Source: an uncultured Oscillospiraceae bacterium (GTDB taxonomy: Bacteria; Bacillota; Clostridia; Oscillospirales; Oscillospiraceae). From it: a stretch of 13,863 bases of DNA. Within the stretch, counting starts at the first letter, position 1; the number at the start of each line of letters is the position of its first letter. Under the pieces are notes generated by a model, which made no database searches, had not been told where the DNA came from, and saw nothing but the letters and a program-made list of their open reading frames with translations. Positions 8,314 to 13,863 of the stretch are shown here, in pieces. The position numbers and the translations under genes are program-made. Where the stretch lies: positions 1-13,863 of the forward strand of contig CAKTJX010000042.1 of assembly GCA_934569045.1 (NCBI GenBank). The letters run 5' to 3'.

Positions 8314-9273
8314 ATGAAACGAAGGATTCAAATTTTTTTGCTGCTGATCTGGATGCTCCCCGTCAGCGCCCGGGCGGCGGATTACCTGGTGCCCGTGGGG
8401 CGGCTGGTGGGCTTGCAGCTGCGGTGCGACAGCGTAACCGTTGCCGCCTTTGACGATGCGCTGGGGAGCGCGGCCCGGGACGCGGGGCTGAAAATCGGAG
8501 ACCGGATCACTAAAGTCTCCGGTCAAGAGGTGCACAGCATCGCCCAGCTCCGGCAGGCGCTTCACACCGCCGCCTCGCCTATGGAACTGACGGTCACCCG
8601 GGGCAGCCGCCAGCTGACACTGACGGTCACCCCGCCCATCCAGGACGGTGCGCCGGTTCTGGGGGTCTACCTGCGGGAAGGCATCTCCGGCATCGGCACC
8701 GTCACCTGGTATGACCCGGAAACCGGACGCTTTGCCGCCCTGGGCCACGGCGTCAGCATGCCCAAGGAAGGCTTGCTGAACATGGTCTCCGGGGACATCT
8801 ACCCTGCCCAGATCAGCGCCGTTCAAAAGGGCAAAACCGGCACCCCGGGACTGCTGAAGGGGCAGGCCCTCACAAGCAGCCCCAGCGGAACGCTCCTGAA
8901 AAACACGCCCCAGGGCATTTTCGGCATCTCCCCCGGCGGGTTTGAGGGCTCCCCGGTGCCGGTGGCCCAATGGGAAAATCTGCACACCGGCCCCGCCACC
9001 ATCCGCGCCACCGTCCAGGGCAGCACTCCGCGGGAATATTCTGTGGAAATTCTGAAATTATATCCAAAAGACCGGACCACCCACCGGAATTTTCTCCTGA
9101 AGGTCACCGACTCGGAGCTGCTGCGCTGCACCGGCGGGATTGTGCAGGGCATGTCCGGGAGCCCCATTTTGCAGGATGGGCGGCTGATCGGCGCCGTCAC
9201 CCATGTTTTGGTAAATGATCCAACTTCTGGATACGGTATCTTTATTGAGAATATGCTGGAGGCGGCGGGGTAA
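8314..9273 (+). CDS. spoIVB: SpoIVB-type serine peptidase (family S55) with PDZ domain
   Basis: In spore formers SpoIVB is secreted from the forespore and cleaves SpoIVFA, which triggers SpoIVFB processing of pro-sigma-K. The 319-residue product has an N-terminal hydrophobic segment (7-21), a PDZ-like region (about 45-105), and an S55 domain. Catalytic candidates are His145 in ALGHGVS, Asp266 in KVTDSELL, and Ser281 in GMSGSPIL. The Asp-Ser gap of 15 equals that of B. subtilis Asp363/Ser378. The ending AVTHVLVNDPTSGYGIFIE is diagnostic. It is about 100 residues shorter than B. subtilis SpoIVB. ATG 8314 is 7 nt after GGAGGG (8301-8306), so I prefer it to the GTG at 8311. It is not beside spo0A or recN, its usual neighbours, so it may be a paralogue. 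Confidence 0.88.
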   Translation: MKRRIQIFLLLIWMLPVSARAADYLVPVGRLVGLQLRCDSVTVAAFDDALGSAARDAGLKIGDRITKVSGQEVHSIAQLRQALHTAASPMELTVTRGSRQLTLTVTPPIQDGAPVLGVYLREGISGIGTVTWYDPETGRFAALGHGVSMPKEGLLNMVSGDIYPAQISAVQKGKTGTPGLLKGQALTSSPSGTLLKNTPQGIFGISPGGFEGSPVPVAQWENLHTGPATIRATVQGSTPREYSVEILKLYPKDRTTHRNFLLKVTDSELLRCTGGIVQGMSGSPILQDGRLIGAVTHVLVNDPTSGYGIFIENMLEAAG

Positions 9274-9277
9274 GAGT

Positions 9278-9300
9278 AGGGTCCGGACTTTCCGGACCCT
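9278..9300 (+). terminator. Perfect 10-bp hairpin after the SpoIVB gene, without a U-tract
   Basis: AGGGTCCGGA (9278-9287) and TCCGGACCCT (9291-9300) pair perfectly around a CTT loop, 4 bp past the stop codon. The next bases are AAAACG, so it is not a classical intrinsic terminator. It could be a mRNA 3'-end stabiliser or a degenerate terminator. Confidence 0.45.
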
Positions 9301-9401
9301 AAAACGCTTTGACTTTCGTCCTTTATTCATACGCACAATAGCAATACAACTGTGAAAACTTTTGGTGAATTTACCTTTACCATCCCTATACACCGCCGCA
9401 T

Positions 9402-9442
9402 ATCCCTCCCTGCCCATGGGAAAGCTATGCGCAGGGAGGGAT
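9402..9442 (+). promoter_or_regulatory. 12-bp hairpin that sequesters the Shine-Dalgarno of the thioredoxin-reductase gene
   Basis: ATCCCTCCCTGC (9402-9413) pairs without mismatch to GCAGGGAGGGAT (9431-9442), with a 17-nt loop. The right arm contains GGGAGGG, the ribosome-binding site of the ATG at 9448. Folding would therefore hide the site. The pairing is seen directly; a regulatory role is inferred. No convincing promoter was found in 9301-9401: TTGACT at 9309 lacks a good -10, and TATACA at 9387 lacks a good -35. Confidence 0.6.
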
Positions 9443-9447
9443 TTTCT

Positions 9448-10362
9448 ATGGAAAAGGTCTGGGATATGCTCATTGTGGGCGGCGGGCCCGCGGGGCTGGC
9501 GGCGGGGCTCTATGGGGCCCGCGCGGGGGCAGCGTGTCTGCTGCTGGAGGCCGGGACACCCGGCGGGCAGATGCTGCTGACGGAGCAGATCGGCAACTAT
9601 CCAGGCGCCGGGACCATTGAGGGGTTTGTGCTGGCAGAGCGGATGCTGCAGGATGCCGTGGACGCGGGGCTTTCCTGGCAGCGCGCCGCCGTGCTGTCCG
9701 CGCGGCTGGAAGGCAGCGAAAAAGAGCTGGCCAGCGACATTGGCCCCTTCCGGGCCAGAGCCGTGATTCTGGCCGCCGGAGCCGCGCCCCGGAAGCTTGG
9801 GCTGCCGGCGGAGGCGCGGCTGCTGGGCCGGGGCGTAAGCTATTGCGCGCTGTGCGACGGATTCTTTTACAGGGGCAAAACCGTCTGCGTGGTGGGCGGC
9901 GGGAACTCCGCCGCAGAAGAAGCGCTTTACCTCGCCGCCCTGGCGGAAAAGGTATATCTGATCCACCGTCGGGCCCGGTTCACCGCCGGGCAGGCTGTAC
10001 TGGAGCGGCTGCGCCGGACGGAGAATGTGACCATTCTCACGGGCTGCCAGATAAAGCACATTCTGGGCACCGAGCATGTGACAGGGATTGCGCTGGAGGA
10101 TGCGCAGACGCGGCAGCTGCAATTGGACACGGATGGGATTTTTATTGCCATTGGCCGCTGTCCCGCCACGGATTTTCTGCCCCAGGCCCTTTCGAAGGAC
10201 GAAAATGGGGCCCTGCGCACAGACGAAAACCTGGCCTGTTCCCTGCCTGGTGTCTTCGCGGCAGGGGATATCCGGCGCAAGGGAACCCGGCAGGTCCTAA
10301 CCGCCGCGGCGGATGGCGCGGTGGCCGCGGGCAGCGCCCTGGAATATTTAAATAAATCGTAA
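9448..10362 (+). CDS. Thioredoxin reductase family FAD/NADPH flavoprotein
   Basis: The 304-residue length matches bacterial low-Mr thioredoxin reductase, which passes electrons from NADPH through FAD and a redox disulfide to thioredoxin. Motifs in order are the FAD fold DMLIVGGGPAGLAAGLYGA, the TPGGQM segment and the redox pair Cys133-Ala-Leu-Cys136-Asp. Then come the NADPH fold VVGGGNSAAEEA, the NADP-phosphate-binding HRRARFTA, and the C-terminal FAD motif VFAAGDIRRKGTRQVLTAAADGAVAA. The active site is CALC rather than the commoner CATC or CAVC, so a specialised partner is possible. The ATG at 9448 is 7 nt after GGGAGGG and gives the normal N-terminus; an in-frame ATG at 9427 lies inside the leader hairpin. 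No thioredoxin gene is adjacent. trxB is the likely name, but the paralogue is uncertain. Confidence 0.9.
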   Translation: MEKVWDMLIVGGGPAGLAAGLYGARAGAACLLLEAGTPGGQMLLTEQIGNYPGAGTIEGFVLAERMLQDAVDAGLSWQRAAVLSARLEGSEKELASDIGPFRARAVILAAGAAPRKLGLPAEARLLGRGVSYCALCDGFFYRGKTVCVVGGGNSAAEEALYLAALAEKVYLIHRRARFTAGQAVLERLRRTENVTILTGCQIKHILGTEHVTGIALEDAQTRQLQLDTDGIFIAIGRCPATDFLPQALSKDENGALRTDENLACSLPGVFAAGDIRRKGTRQVLTAAADGAVAAGSALEYLNKS

Positions 10363-10378
10363 TGTTTTTTCGGCTTTC

Positions 10379-10407
10379 TTGCTTTTTTTCCCAGGGTGTG
10401 CTATAGT
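10379..10407 (+). promoter_or_regulatory. Sigma-A promoter (extended -10) of the lipoprotein gene
   Basis: TTGCTT (10379-10384), a 17-nt spacer and TATAGT (10402-10407), with TG one base upstream of the -10 (10399-10400). Predicted start is near 10414. It lies right after the trxB-like gene, where no clear terminator is seen. Confidence 0.75.
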
Positions 10408-10440
10408 GAATACATTATGTTTACTGGAGGCCACGACCCC

Positions 10441-11940
10441 ATGGGCTTGCGCAAATTTACCCTGATTCTGGCGTTACTTCTGCTTCTGCTGACCGGCTGC
10501 GGCAGGCAGGAATCCGCTGTGGAGACAACCGAAGCACCGCCGGAAACCACGAATCCCGCCTATCTCGCCACAGAGCTGCAAATGATTGTCACCTACGAGA
10601 ATGTGGGCGAGCTGGAAAACTACAAGAATCTGACCCTGCTGGATGCCACCGGCTCCACCGCCTACCCGGCGCTGGAGGTATACGCCCGGAACCATCCCAA
10701 TGTGAACGTGATCTACACCGTGTCCCTTGGTAAAAAAGAGGTGGCCCACGGCATGGAGGAGATCACCCTCACCGCTGACGAAACGGACTACGACGCGCTG
10801 CTGGCGAACCTCACCTATCTGAAGGATACCAAAGCTCTGAAGCTGCCCAAAACCTCCCTGACCGCGGAAGAGCTCCACGTTCTGGCGGAGACCTACCCCG
10901 ACCTGGAAATCACCTACACCCTGGGACTGGCGGGGCAGGAATTCACGGAGGACACTACCAGCCTGGATCTGTCCGCCCTCACCTCCGGCCAGGTCACCGC
11001 CGCCTCTGAAACCCTGGCCCGGCTGCCGAACCTGGAAACTGTAGAGCTCATGACCGCCGGGGGCACCAGCGCATTGAGCCAGCAGGATGTGGAGGTTCTG
11101 GTGAACGCCGCACCCAACACCAAATTTCACTATACCTTCACGCTCTTCGGCAAGGAGATTTCCACTGACGATGCCCAAGTGGAATTCAAGAATCTGAAAC
11201 TCACGGAGACGGATATCCCCGCCCTGCGGCAGGCTCTGGCCATCATGACCGGCTGCAAGGCCTTCATTCTGGAGAACTGCGGGCTGGACAACGAGACCAT
11301 GGCCGCCATCCGGGCTGACTACCCCAACACAGAGCTGGTGTGGAAGATTCAGTTCGGCAAGTACAGCGCCATGACCAACGCGGAAACCATCCGGGCGGTG
11401 TACAACGTCTTTGACGACACCTGCGAAAACCTGAAATACTGCTGGCGGGTCAAATACATGGACATCGGCCACAACGAGACCCTGACAGACCTGAGCTTTG
11501 TGGGCTATATGCCGGATCTGGAAATCCTCATTGCCTCCGGCTGCGCGGTGAAGCAGCTGGACGGGTTTGAGAACTGCAAAAAGCTGGAATTTCTGGAGCT
11601 GGCCTACTGCTACAAGCTGGAATCCATTGAGCCCCTGGCTGGCTGCGAAAACCTTAAGAATCTGAACATCTGCTATTCCAAGGTCTCGGACCTGAAGGCC
11701 CTGGACGGGCTGCCCCTGGAGCAGTTCATGTGCAAGCAGACCCGGGTTCCCGCGGCGGAGCAGAAAATCTTTAAGGAAATCCACCCCGACTGCGTGACGA
11801 ATTTCTACGGCAAGGAGCCCTACGCCGGCGCGGGCTGGCGCTACAAGGACAACGGCAAGACCTATACGGAAATCTATAAAAAGGTCCGGGAGGTCTTCGG
11901 TTACGATGACATGCCCATGCCGACGGTAGCGAAGAAGTAA
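10441..11940 (+). CDS. Lipoprotein with about 70-residue repeats and a C-terminal leucine-rich region
   Basis: I do not recognise a named gene. The 499-residue product starts with a lipoprotein signal: hydrophobic residues 6-17 and lipobox LLTGC with Cys20 as the lipidated residue. A Thr/Glu/Pro linker follows (24-40). Residues 85-310 contain four copies of a motif like YPDLEITYTLGLAGQEF, at 85-101, 152-168, 224-240 and 294-310. Each lies in an alpha/beta-looking unit of about 70 residues. Residues 337-435 are leucine-rich (LTDLSFVGYMPDLEILIASG, KKLEFLELAYCYKLESIEPL). The C-terminus is short and polar. GGAGG (10426-10430) lies 10 nt before the ATG; the upstream in-frame extension lacks a signal and is rejected. 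It is probably displayed on the outer membrane face. Function unknown. Confidence 0.88.
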   Translation: MGLRKFTLILALLLLLLTGCGRQESAVETTEAPPETTNPAYLATELQMIVTYENVGELENYKNLTLLDATGSTAYPALEVYARNHPNVNVIYTVSLGKKEVAHGMEEITLTADETDYDALLANLTYLKDTKALKLPKTSLTAEELHVLAETYPDLEITYTLGLAGQEFTEDTTSLDLSALTSGQVTAASETLARLPNLETVELMTAGGTSALSQQDVEVLVNAAPNTKFHYTFTLFGKEISTDDAQVEFKNLKLTETDIPALRQALAIMTGCKAFILENCGLDNETMAAIRADYPNTELVWKIQFGKYSAMTNAETIRAVYNVFDDTCENLKYCWRVKYMDIGHNETLTDLSFVGYMPDLEILIASGCAVKQLDGFENCKKLEFLELAYCYKLESIEPLAGCENLKNLNICYSKVSDLKALDGLPLEQFMCKQTRVPAAEQKIFKEIHPDCVTNFYGKEPYAGAGWRYKDNGKTYTEIYKKVREVFGYDDMPMPTVAKK

Positions 11941-11944
11941 AAAC

Positions 11945-11984
11945 AGTGCGTGTCGCAGAAAGCAAAACTGCAACACGCACTTTT
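11945..11984 (+). terminator. Rho-independent terminator of the lipoprotein gene
   Basis: AGTGCGTGT (11945-11953) pairs with ACACGCACT (11973-11981), then after one mismatch GCAG with CTGC, around a loop AAAGCAAAA. TTTT follows at 11981-11984. It begins 4 bp after the stop codon. Confidence 0.8.
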
Positions 11985-11989
11985 CAATT

Positions 11990-12092
11990 TGTCCCGAAGG
12001 GACACCGTATCCACCCGAACGGGTGATTTCGTCCGGTCAAAGACCGGATTTCACCTGTCGAAGGACAGATTTCATCCAGCCAAAGGCTGGAT
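11990..12092. repeat. Array of five tandem short hairpins with variable stems
   Basis: The five stems are TGTCCC/GGGACA (11990-12004), CACCCG/CGGGTG (12012-12025), TCCGGTC/GACCGGA (12032-12048), CTGTC/GACAG (12055-12068) and ATCCAGCC/GGCTGGAT (12074-12092). Loops are GAA, AA, AAA, GAAG and AAA. ATTTC follows hairpins 2-5. The unit is 21-22 bp. Stem sequence differs in every unit but always pairs perfectly, so the shape, not the sequence, is conserved. The array fills the space between the lipoprotein terminator and a final large hairpin, between convergent genes. Confidence 0.85.
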
Positions 12093-12098
12093 TTCGCC

Positions 12099-12129
12099 GG
12101 AGCTGCCGCATTTTGCGGCAGCTCCTTTT
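12099..12129 (+). terminator. 12-bp terminator hairpin closing the array (also at the 3' end of obgE)
   Basis: GGAGCTGCCGCA (12099-12110) pairs perfectly with TGCGGCAGCTCC (12114-12125) around TTT, and TTTT follows on the plus strand (12126-12129). On the minus strand the same hairpin directly follows the obgE stop codon but has no U-tract. It probably ends plus-strand read-through and may also serve obgE. Confidence 0.7.
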
Positions 12130-13403
12130 CAGCGCATATACTCAAATTGCAGGTCGTAGATATCCACGGTGTCGCCGTCCTGGATGCCCATTTCCTCCAG
12201 GCGGGCAAAAAGTCCGCACTTGCGGAGCATCTGGTCAAAGTAATTCCGGGACTCGTAGTCATCGAAATTGATGTTCTGTACCAGCCGCTCCAGCCAGGTG
12301 CCGGTGACCATCCAGGTAGAACCCAGATGCTCGATGGTGAGTTCCTGAGGATCTCCGGCCTCCGGCTGCCGCTCCACGTACTCCGGCTCATAGATGGTGA
12401 CCGGGGGTAGGGTCCGCAGCTTTTCCGCAACTACCCGCATCAGCTGGCGGGTGCCCTGGGTAGTGCCGGCGGAAATCTCATAGAGCTCGCACCCGGCGGC
12501 CTCCACGCAGGCCCGGAGCCGCTGGAGATTGTCCGAGTCCGGGGGGAGCAGATCGATCTTGTTGGCGGCCACAATCATGGGCCGATTGGAGAGGTCTACG
12601 CTGTAGTTCGCCAACTCGTCACAGATGGCGTGAAAGTCCTCCACAGGATCCCGGCCCTCGCTGCCGGAAACGTCCACCACATGGACAAGCAGACGGCAGC
12701 GGTCAATATGCCGCAGGAAATCGTGGCCCAGGCCCGCGCCCTCCGCGGCACCCTCGATGATGCCGGGGATATCCGCCATAACAAAGGACACGCCCTCATC
12801 CACATAGATCACGCCCAGGTTGGGAAACAGGGTGGTGAAATGGTAATTGGCGATCTTGGGCCGGGCATTGGAGGTGACGGACAGCAGCGTAGACTTGCCC
12901 ACATTGGGGAAGCCCACCAGGCCCACATCCGCCAGGAGCTTCAGCTCCAGAATCACGTCCCGCTCCTGGCCCTTGAGCCCCACCTTGGCGAACCGGGGCA
13001 CCTGCCGGGTGGCGGTGGCGTAATGGGCATTGCCCCAGCCGCCCCGGCCGCCCTTGGCGATGACAAAATCCTCGCCGGTGGACATATCCACGATGATCTG
13101 ATTGGTCTCCGCATCCCGGACCACGGTGCCCCGGGGCACCTCAATGATCAGGGGCTCTCCCCGCTTGCCGCTCATGTTGCGGCCCAGGCCGTTGGCCCCC
13201 GCCTGGGCGGCGTACTTGCGCTTATAGCGGAAATCCAGCAGGGTGGACAGATTGTCGTTGACCCGCAGAATCACGCTGCCGCCATGGCCGCCGTCGCCGC
13301 CATCGGGTCCGCCGGAGGCCACATATTTCTCCCGGTGGAAGGCCACGGCGCCATCGCCGCCCCGTCCGCCGCAGACTGTAATCCGAACCTTATCTACAAA
13401 CAT
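12129..13403 (-). CDS. obgE: Obg-family GTPase
   Basis: The 424-residue essential GTPase acts in 50S ribosome maturation and stress responses, and in sporulation control in Bacillus. It has the Gly-rich Obg domain (1-157; CGGRGGDGAVAFHREKYVA, GGPDGGDGGHGG). The G domain has G1 GFPNVGKST (164-172), TTLFPNLG in switch I, G3 DIPG (211-214), G4 NKID (281-284) and G5 near EISAGT. The C-terminal OCT domain ends EMGIQDGDTVDIYDLQFEY, normal for Gram-positive Obg. GGAGGT (13414-13409) is 5 nt before the ATG. It follows rpmA in the common order, but a terminator and a structured leader lie between. It converges with the lipoprotein gene. Confidence 0.97.
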   Translation of the reverse strand: MFVDKVRITVCGGRGGDGAVAFHREKYVASGGPDGGDGGHGGSVILRVNDNLSTLLDFRYKRKYAAQAGANGLGRNMSGKRGEPLIIEVPRGTVVRDAETNQIIVDMSTGEDFVIAKGGRGGWGNAHYATATRQVPRFAKVGLKGQERDVILELKLLADVGLVGFPNVGKSTLLSVTSNARPKIANYHFTTLFPNLGVIYVDEGVSFVMADIPGIIEGAAEGAGLGHDFLRHIDRCRLLVHVVDVSGSEGRDPVEDFHAICDELANYSVDLSNRPMIVAANKIDLLPPDSDNLQRLRACVEAAGCELYEISAGTTQGTRQLMRVVAEKLRTLPPVTIYEPEYVERQPEAGDPQELTIEHLGSTWMVTGTWLERLVQNINFDDYESRNYFDQMLRKCGLFARLEEMGIQDGDTVDIYDLQFEYMR

Positions 13404-13427
13404 TGCTTACCTCCATGTTCTCACGGC

Positions 13428-13496
13428 GGGTGACACAGAAAAGGGCACGAAAAAGGCGCTGTGCCGCGGGCTTCCGCGCGCTTTTCTCTGCCACCC
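13428..13496 (-). ncRNA. Predicted three-way-junction RNA in the obgE leader
   Basis: Read as minus-strand RNA, 13496-13481 pairs with 13443-13428 over 16 positions, with one G-U pair and one G-G mismatch. This outer helix encloses two hairpins: 13477-13474 with 13469-13466 (4-nt loop), and 13465-13461 with 13448-13444 (12-nt loop). It begins 9 bases after the T-run of the rpmA terminator and ends 13 nt before the obgE Shine-Dalgarno. I do not recognise it as a named riboswitch or ribosomal-protein leader. Structure is inferred from pairing alone. Confidence 0.5.
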
Positions 13497-13504
13497 AGGA
13501 TTCC

Positions 13505-13539
13505 AAAAAAGGACTGCCGCAGAAAAAGCAGCAGTCCTT
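13505..13539 (-). terminator. Rho-independent terminator after rpmA
   Basis: On the minus strand, AAGGACTGCTGC (13539-13528) pairs with GCGGCAGTCCTT (13520-13509), with one G-U pair, around a 7-nt loop. A six-T run follows (13510-13505). It separates rpmA from obgE, so obgE depends on read-through or an internal promoter; I found no clear promoter in the short gap. Confidence 0.85.
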
Positions 13540-13556
13540 CGTTTCTTAGGCTTGTC

Positions 13557-13838
13557 TTACTGCTCAGCGTAAACGGAGCACTTCCGACGATCCTTGCCCA
13601 TGCGCTCGTACTTCACGGTGCCGTCAACCAGAGCGAACAGGGTATCATCCTTGCCGATACCAACGTTGGTGCCGGGATGGATGTGGGTGCCTCTCTGGCG
13701 AACCAGGATGTTGCCAGCCAGAACGAACTGACCGTCAGCACGCTTGCAGCCCAGACGCTTGGACTCGGAATCACGGCCGTTCTTGGTGGAACCGCCGCCC
13801 TTGTGGTGAGCGAAGAACTGAATACCAATCTTCAGCAT
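13557..13838 (-). CDS. rpmA: 50S ribosomal protein L27
   Basis: The 93-residue protein of the large subunit sits near the peptidyl-transferase centre. Its sequence is canonical: [21 protein letters not shown], then [21 protein letters not shown] and [10 protein letters not shown]. It carries the N-terminal extension MLKIGIQFF before AHHKGGG, which in Firmicutes is removed by the Prp protease to expose the functional N-terminus. A prp gene is therefore expected just upstream, beyond the right edge, usually between rplU and rpmA. GGAGGTG (13852-13846) lies 7 nt before the ATG. Confidence 0.97.
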   Translation of the reverse strand: MLKIGIQFFAHHKGGGSTKNGRDSESKRLGCKRADGQFVLAGNILVRQRGTHIHPGTNVGIGKDDTLFALVDGTVKYERMGKDRRKCSVYAEQ

Positions 13839-13863
13839 TGTATTACACCTCCAAAACTTCGAT

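Noticed and set aside
9352..9447. GTG-started N-terminal extension of the thioredoxin-reductase gene
   Set aside because: The extension has no ribosome-binding site, no family similarity, and runs through the leader hairpin. ATG 9448 gives the canonical flavoprotein N-terminus.
9058..10122. 354-codon minus-strand frame opposite the thioredoxin-reductase and SpoIVB genes
   Set aside because: It crosses two well-supported genes and an intergenic region on the other strand and matches no family.
10474..11976. 500-codon minus-strand frame opposite the lipoprotein gene
   Set aside because: The plus-strand gene has a promoter, ribosome-binding site, lipobox and terminator, all missing from the antisense frame.
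11990..12092. CRISPR array
   Set aside because: The period is only 21-22 bp, there is no constant direct repeat, every unit is itself a palindrome, and no cas genes are present.
11984..12430. Minus-strand frame reading through the hairpin array into obgE
   Set aside because: Its start lies inside obgE in another frame. The TGEIRSLTG-like peptide is just the translated ATTTC hairpin spacers.
12630..13433. 267-codon plus-strand frame opposite obgE
   Set aside because: It is an antisense shadow of the Gly-rich obgE codons.

Overview
The window looks like chromosome of an endospore-forming, GC-rich gut-type Clostridia species, probably Oscillospiraceae/Eubacteriales. This is inferred from a SpoIVB-type sporulation protease, a ribosomal protein L27 with the Firmicutes-type cleavable N-terminus, strong GGAGG ribosome-binding sites, sigma-A promoters, and a giant BspA-like leucine-rich-repeat surface protein. 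There is no rRNA, tRNA, insertion sequence, phage gene or CRISPR array.

Layout. (1) Bases 1-5351, minus strand: one uninterrupted reading frame of at least 1783 codons, cut by the left edge. It encodes a secreted mosaic protein: signal peptide, Thr/Glu/Ala linker, a first leucine-rich block, a second block of nineteen exact 23-residue repeats, nine 41-residue Cys/His repeats, and fibronectin-III-like domains. It has its own promoter. (2) Bases 5468-7660, minus strand: an iron-sulfur assembly operon iscS-iscU-Rrf2 regulator, with a strong promoter whose -35 box sits inside a perfect dyad, and a strong terminator. (3) Bases 7683-8203, minus strand: free methionine-(R)-sulfoxide reductase with its own promoter. 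(4) Bases 8314-10362, plus strand: SpoIVB-like protease, then a thioredoxin-reductase-family flavoprotein whose Shine-Dalgarno is buried in a 12-bp hairpin. (5) Bases 10379-11984, plus strand: a repeat-containing lipoprotein with promoter and terminator. (6) Bases 11990-12129: five tandem mini-hairpins with different stems but one layout, closed by a sixth, terminator-like hairpin, between two convergent genes. (7) Bases 12129-13838, minus strand: rpmA, a terminator, a predicted three-way-junction leader, and obgE.

How the genes fit together. IscS supplies sulfur, IscU scaffolds Fe-S clusters, and the Cys-bearing Rrf2 protein probably senses cluster status and represses the operon through the dyad. 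The methionine-sulfoxide reductase needs thiol reducing power, which a thioredoxin reductase could supply, so the middle of the window has a loose redox theme. The two LRR proteins are envelope proteins. obgE and rpmA are ribosome-related housekeeping genes.

The strongest unexplained signals are non-coding: the hairpin array at 11990-12125, the structured obgE leader at 13428-13496, and the hairpin masking the ribosome-binding site at 9402-9442. No complete new multi-gene system such as defence or biosynthesis is visible.
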